DNA from: Prorocentrum cordatum
Lineage: Eukaryota > Sar > Dinophyceae > Prorocentrales > Prorocentraceae
DNA length: 64,000 bases
Assembly (NCBI GenBank): GCA_963575745.1
Contig: CAUYUJ010019093.1
Coordinates: 685,693 to 749,692 of the forward strand
Direction: 5' to 3'
Below are positions 60,087-64,000 of the stretch, piece by piece (positions within the stretch are counted from its first letter, which is position 1; every line of letters starts with the position of its first letter). Under the pieces are notes generated by a model that saw only the letters and a list, made by a program, of their open reading frames with translations, ran no database searches and was not told the DNA's origin. The translations under genes and the position numbers were made by a program.

Positions 60087-61804
60087 ATGTGCCTCTCTGA
60101 CGTGGAGGCCGCGCTGTCCAAGGCTATTTGCTATGGAGCCGAGTGCGCAGAGGTTTCAGCCCATCCTTGGAAAGATTCAGAAATCAAAACTTTGCGGCTC
60201 AGGCGTCGCAATACTGCCGACAAACAAGAACGTGCTCGCTTGTCAAAAACTATTCGCCGGCTGCACCGGAAGGGCTTGCGAACCGTCCGCGACAGCGAGG
60301 TGTCGGAACATCTGAAGAAACTTTCTGGCATCAAGCACATCCCGGAAATCCACATGCACCCAGTGCAGAACTCCGGGAGGTGCCCTGTCACTGCAAACGA
60401 ATTTCGGGAATGATTGGAAAATATTTTCTCATGAGGATCTCAAGCTACACGCGCGGAATGGTCTGACACGTATTGCAACAAAGGTCGTTACAACATCCAC
60501 CTTTTCACGATGACCGAGCTGAAGTTTGCGCCAGGGAAAATGAAGAAGGGCAAGTGCGCGGACAAGGACGGCATCACCCTCGATATGATTTTACATGGTG
60601 GTTACAGGCTGTTGGAATGTCTTGTGTTTCGTTTCGATAACATGCTCCAGACAGGAGTCCTCGAACCTTGGCGGCACGAGACCCTGTTCATGATGCTTCC
60701 TAAGAGCGGCCCGCGGAAAGACGTCAATAATTGGAGACCGATCTCTCCGTTGAAAATGACGTGCAAAGTCTTCTCCAGGCTATCTTTAAACGCGTTCAAC
60801 CAACAATCGATATTCAACACTCCGCTGATCAAGTCGGCTTCCGGCCAGGGAGATCGGTCGACGATGCTTTCGTAGTTTTTGAAAGAGTATGTTGCAAATC
60901 CTGGGGGTGGGGCCGAAACGTTTGGATCGTCAGCGTAGACCTTACCAAGACGTTCGATAGAATCGAACACCCTTCGCTATTCGACGCCCTACTTTCTCAA
61001 GGTGCTCATTCCGAGTATCTTCGTCTGCTGTCCGATGTATATTCTGGCCAGTTCGGGATAATCAACGGCAGCAAGCAATTCGACATCAGCAGGGGGGTCA
61101 AGCAGGGGGACGTTTTGAGTTCGCTCCTTTTCAACGCTGGTCTTGAGCAAGCCTTGCATCGATTCAAAGACCGCGTTAAAGGCATGGGGCTTGACTTCGG
61201 GACGGCCGAGCTGTTGACCAACGTTTGGTACGCAGACGATATACTTCTCTACGCCGTTTCTTCGGAGGACGTCTCCAGCATGCTTGCCGTTCTCCGCCAA
61301 GAGTTGCCCGAGAGTGGTTTAGAGCTGAACGCGATCAAGACCATATTTACAAACGACCCTGATATTGCTGCACTTCAGGAACCTATGATGCTGGAAATTA
61401 ATGATTATAGTCTGCCCGTGGTGTTGAAAACGGATATACACAAATACTCGGGGAAACGTTTCCACGGAGACCTCCGTGAACGTGGCTCGTGTAATCTAGA
61501 ATGCTGGATGCAGTACGCATGGTCCAAGTGGCATATGTTCAAGGCAACCTTCACCAACAAGCGCGTCTCGCTAAAGATGCGCTTGAAGTTGTTCCACAAC
61601 GTCGTCACGCCGACCGCCATATACAGTCTGGCCACAACGCCATTGACTGCACGACAGAAGGCAAGGCTATCCAGTGTCCGGGCACAAATGTTACGACGCA
61701 TCGATGGGTTTCGCAGAGCTGATCACGAGTCCTGGGATGCGGCTGGGCGCCAGTGCAAACGAAGAGTAGAAAGTGCCAGACTGGCTCGAGGTGGTGGATA
61801 CTAG
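60087..61804 (+). pseudogene. LINE reverse transcriptase
   Basis: After an N-terminal helical part (60087-60413), GKCADKDGITLDMIL and NNWRPISPLKMTCKVFSRL (fingers) lie at 60560-60785. The frame changes and continues DQVGFRPGRSVDDAFVVFER, VSVDLTKTFDRIEHPSLFDA (catalytic Asp), GVKQGDVLSSLLFNAGLEQA, NVWYADDILLYAVSSEDV (YADD, 61221-61258) and LKLFHNVVTPTAIYSLAT. These are all hallmark blocks of LINE RTs. The YADD box and both aspartates are intact, but the frameshift and upstream stops make it a pseudogene. Confidence 0.94.
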
Positions 61805-62047
61805 CAGTTGGAAAACCATGTGCCGAATTTGCGCCCAGAGACACGGGTGGCCATCACTGGCCTTGCGCTGGCGTCCTAGCCGTCCGCATAGACTTGGGCG
61901 TCCCAGAACTAAGTGGACCGATTCACTCGACCATTTCTTACGGGATCGCTTCAATACCAGGTTGGAGCGGAGTTCGCAGGACTCTCCCGGCAGGCTGGTG
62001 CAGGAACTTCTGTGTCAGTACTTGTCATGCATGCGAGGCTGTGTGTA
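61780..62047 (+). pseudogene. C-terminal segment of the second LINE
   Basis: WLEVVDTSSWKTMCRICAQR, then HGWPSLALRWRPSRPHRLGR, then PRTKWTDSLDHFLRDRFN resembles the R-x-R...W tail after the RT of LINEs that lack RNase H. It is in a different frame from the RT and ends near 62047. Confidence 0.6.
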
Positions 62048-62165
62048 GCAATCCGCGACGGGTGTGTCAGTATTTGCATTTTTCCGCTAAACGTGTTCTT
62101 CTTTTATGCACGAATCACGCCGTTCCCGCAAGCGGGACAAAACATCCTAGGGCGCTCGAACGGAC

Positions 62166-62384
62166 TTGTACTTATACTTGTACTTGTACTTGTACTTGTA
62201 CTTGTACTTGTACTTGTACTTGTACTTGTACTTGTACTTGTACTTGTACTTGTACTTGTACGTGTACTTGTACTTGTACTTGTACTTGTACTGGTATATA
62301 ATTGTACGTGTACTTGTACTTGTACTTGTACTTGTCCTTGTACTTGTACTTGTACCTGTACTTGTACTTGTACTTGTACTTGTA
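62166..62384. repeat. TTGTAC hexamer array
   Basis: About 36 hexamers (CTTGTACTTGTA) with single-base variants and one interruption (CTGGTATATAATTGTACG, 62290-62308). It lies directly after the LINE 3' untranslated region. Microsatellite tails are common in LINEs without poly-A, so it probably marks the element's 3' end. Confidence 0.92.
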
Positions 62385-62397
62385 CTGATTAAAACCC

Positions 62398-62530
62398 CCT
62401 CGCTGGTCCCCTGAAGTCCCCCCCTCTCTCCCTCTCTCTCCATCTCTGCCTCTGTCTCTTGTCTCTGCCGCTGGCATTGTGTCGATCTCTAATCTCGAAC
62501 TGTGTCCCTGTCTCTGATTATGTCTCTGCC
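62398..62530. repeat. TCTC-rich tract
   Basis: CTCTCTCCATCTCTGCCTCT and similar units, decaying to TGTGTCCCTGTCTC. No gene. Confidence 0.8.
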
Positions 62531-62639
62531 GATGTTTGTGCCTCTGCTAGCCTATGCATACATCTATATAGATACATTTAAGTAAACATATTTCACATGA
62601 GAAACCCCAATCAGTGGATGATTTGAACATTAGTCATAT

Positions 62640-62885
62640 GTATCTTGAGATCGATTGTGCGATCGATAATGAGATCGATGGTGTAATCGATAGTTGTAGA
62701 TTGTAAGGCCGATCGTGAGACCGAGAGTGAAATCGATTCAATGAGAGCGATAAGGAGATCGATCGCGAGATCGTTCGTGCGATCTCTAGTGAGATCGCTT
62801 GCGAGATCGATTGTGAGATCGATTGCGAGATCGATGGTGAGATCGATAGAGAGGTGGGAAATGAGGTCGATGCTGCGACCGATCG
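62640..62885. repeat. ~12-bp GAGATCGATNGT minisatellite
   Basis: Units such as GAGATCGATTGTGC, GAGATCGATGGTGT, GAGATCGATCGC and GAGATCGCTTGC; about 20 units with a diverged stretch at 62690-62740. Frames give Arg-Ser-Ile or Asp-Leu-Thr-Ile repeats. Confidence 0.9.
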
Positions 62886-62895
62886 ATAAGAAGAT

Positions 62896-62990
62896 CGACC
62901 AAGAACCCGGGAACCTGGGAACCTCGCCGCCCACCGAAATCGGCCCGGGAACCAGGAACCCGGGAACCCGGAACCGGCAACCAACATCGG
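62896..62990. repeat. GGGAACC heptamer minisatellite
   Basis: ACCCGGGAACCTGGGAACC, CCCGGGAACCAGGAACCC and GGGAACCCGGAACCGGCAAC repeat a 7-9-bp unit. No gene. Confidence 0.85.
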
Positions 62991-63101
62991 CGTGAAACAT
63001 TCGCCTTCTCTTTCAATATCCGCTAGGACTCCTTCAGTGCAAGCGCTGATTGGGGAATAAATAGATATAAGCATACATAAATATTTGTGTTGGTAAAAAG
63101 G

Positions 63102-63150
63102 TGTGTGTGTGTGTGCGTATCGCTATGTATGTATGTATGTATATATAGTG
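63102..63150. repeat. GT and GTAT microsatellites
   Basis: GTGTGTGTGTGTGTGCG, then ATGTATGTATGTATGTATAT. No gene. Confidence 0.9.
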
Positions 63151-63179
63151 TTCGATCTCCTTCTTTCTATTCCTCTCTT

Positions 63180-63192
63180 TCTGTTTTCTGTC

Positions 63193-63229
<37 letters not shown>

Positions 63230-63830
63230 CTCGCTAACCTCAAAGCTGGCCCAGCTGTCTGGTACCCCAGGGCACCTCCCTCCAGATCCCATCACGAGAC
63301 CCCATCTGTAACCGAGCCCCTCTCCCTATATGTTTCTTTCTCTCTCTCTCTCTCCATATTACCTTGCTCTCTCTCACTCTCTCTCTCTCTGTCTCTCTCT
63401 CTCTCCCTCTCTCTCTCTTTCTGTCTCTCTCTCTGTATTCCTCTCTCCCTCAGTCGATGGTATCCGAAGTCCGTCCCTCTGGGAGCCCAAAGCCCCTACC
63501 CTTGCCCAAGTACACCAGAGACTATTTCGCTCTCTCCCTCTCTCTCTTTCTGTCCCCCCCTCGTTCTGTCTCTCCTGTTTGTTTGGTTTGTGTTCTCTCT
63601 CTCTCTCTCTCTGTATCTGTCTCTGTCTCTCTCTCGCTCTCTCTCGTTCCATATCTTTCTCTGTCGCTGGAACTCCAAGGGCCAAGAGTCCTTCTCTCTC
63701 TCTCTCTCCCCCTTTTTTTTCTGTATGGTTCTCTCGGTTGTCTCTCGCTTCTCTTTCTCTCTCTCCCTTTTCTGTCCCTCTCTCTCATTATTTCTCCTGC
63801 TCTGGTGCCACCGAGATCATGTTCATCGGG
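63180..63830. repeat. CT dinucleotide-rich region
   Basis: CTCTCTCT runs at 63196-63230, 63340-63440, 63525-63560, 63594-63660 and 63690-63800, separated by short unique pieces such as 63445-63530. All long frames are Ser/Leu or Arg/Glu artefacts. Confidence 0.9.
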
Positions 63831-63839
63831 CCCCGGGGG

Positions 63840-63960
63840 CCCTGCCAAAGATGGTTCCACCAGGACGCCTCCCAAAGGACCCCAGACCGCCCCAACGCGG
63901 CCCGAACTGACCTCGGAACCCCCCAGGGAAGTCCACCAGAGGCAAACAAACTTCAAAAGC
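63840..63960. repeat. CCAAGA-type block at the window end
   Basis: TGCCAAAGATGGTTCCACCA, CTCCCAAAGGACCCCAGA and CAGGGAAGTCCACC are diverged CCAAGA decamers. The last 40 bases show nothing recognisable. Confidence 0.55.
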
Positions 63961-64000
63961 GTTGTGGCTGAATGTTCTTGCGGTTTTGAACCCTCACTTG

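Larger units (their letters stand above)
59270..62395 (+). mobile_element. Second LINE: endonuclease and RT with TTGTAC tail array
   Basis: It begins abruptly near 59270 inside the preceding LINE, without a gag-like ORF1. Order: endonuclease (59280-60008), RT (60087-61804), a C-terminal segment (61780-62047) and an untranslated part ending in the TTGTAC hexamer array at 62166-62384. There is an in-frame stop at 59555-59557 and frame changes near 59840, 60410 and 60770. RT sequence suggests a different LINE clade from the RNase H-bearing ones (no RNase H, simple-repeat tail). Confidence 0.85.

Noticed and set aside
62166-62384. Telomere-like hexamer repeat
   Set aside because: TTGTAC is not the TTTAGGG-type repeat expected for dinoflagellates, and the array directly follows a LINE 3' end.

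Overview
This window looks like nuclear DNA of a dinoflagellate. The strongest evidence is a perfect 22-nt dinoflagellate spliced-leader sequence on the minus strand at 56734-56755, at the 5' end of a retrotransposon. Supporting signs are GC-rich DNA, very low gene density, LINE-like elements carrying RNase H, an intron-containing gene whose 3' splice sites are all AG|G, and a C-terminal exon of the Pif1-like helicase type. The genus cannot be told from the sequence; a large-genome lineage such as Prorocentrum would fit, but that is a guess.

Layout. 1-900 is GC-rich low-complexity DNA. 900-5054 holds the only convincing host gene, on the minus strand: about five exons and roughly 1000 residues, of unknown function, ending in a weak methyltransferase-like motif and a basic/acidic tail. 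5.4-12.2 kb holds three copies of a modular element, each with a fixed 5' leader, internal minisatellites and a fixed 3' module ending in an A-run. A paralogous empty site at 8714-8822 fixes the ends of copy 2. 9.2-19.6 kb is a mosaic of degenerate CCAAGA-type blocks, satellite arrays (90-bp, 101-bp and GGGGCCACGAA families), foldback elements and small MITEs.

19.6-25.1 kb is dominated by kilobase-scale ACT and CAT trinucleotide arrays. 25.2-31.5 kb is dense in inverted-repeat elements of at least three families plus dispersed blocks. 33.15-33.96 kb is an ATGT/ATGC tract that is almost purely alternating purine-pyrimidine. 36.5-38.7 kb is a truncated LINE (RT plus RNase H, minus strand). 42.2-44.9 kb is a composite repeat in about four copies. 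46.0-48.1 kb holds two copies of another composite repeat. 48885-49159 is the helicase C-terminal exon, followed by an 89-bp satellite (11 units) in its presumed intron.

50.4-56.76 kb is a near-complete but frameshifted LINE (ORF1, endonuclease, RT, RNase H, zinc domain; minus strand) starting at the spliced leader. 57.3-59.27 kb (plus) is a LINE remnant with RNase H upstream of its endonuclease, interrupted by a second LINE (59.27-62.4 kb) with endonuclease and RT that ends in a TTGTAC hexamer array. 62.4-64 kb is microsatellite DNA.

Overall, the window is one decayed multi-exon host gene neighbourhood plus a helicase fragment, embedded in retrotransposons, non-autonomous elements and satellites. 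All LINE reading frames are broken by frameshifts or stops, so any current mobilisation would need machinery from elsewhere. No rRNA, tRNA, CRISPR array, promoter or terminator could be supported.
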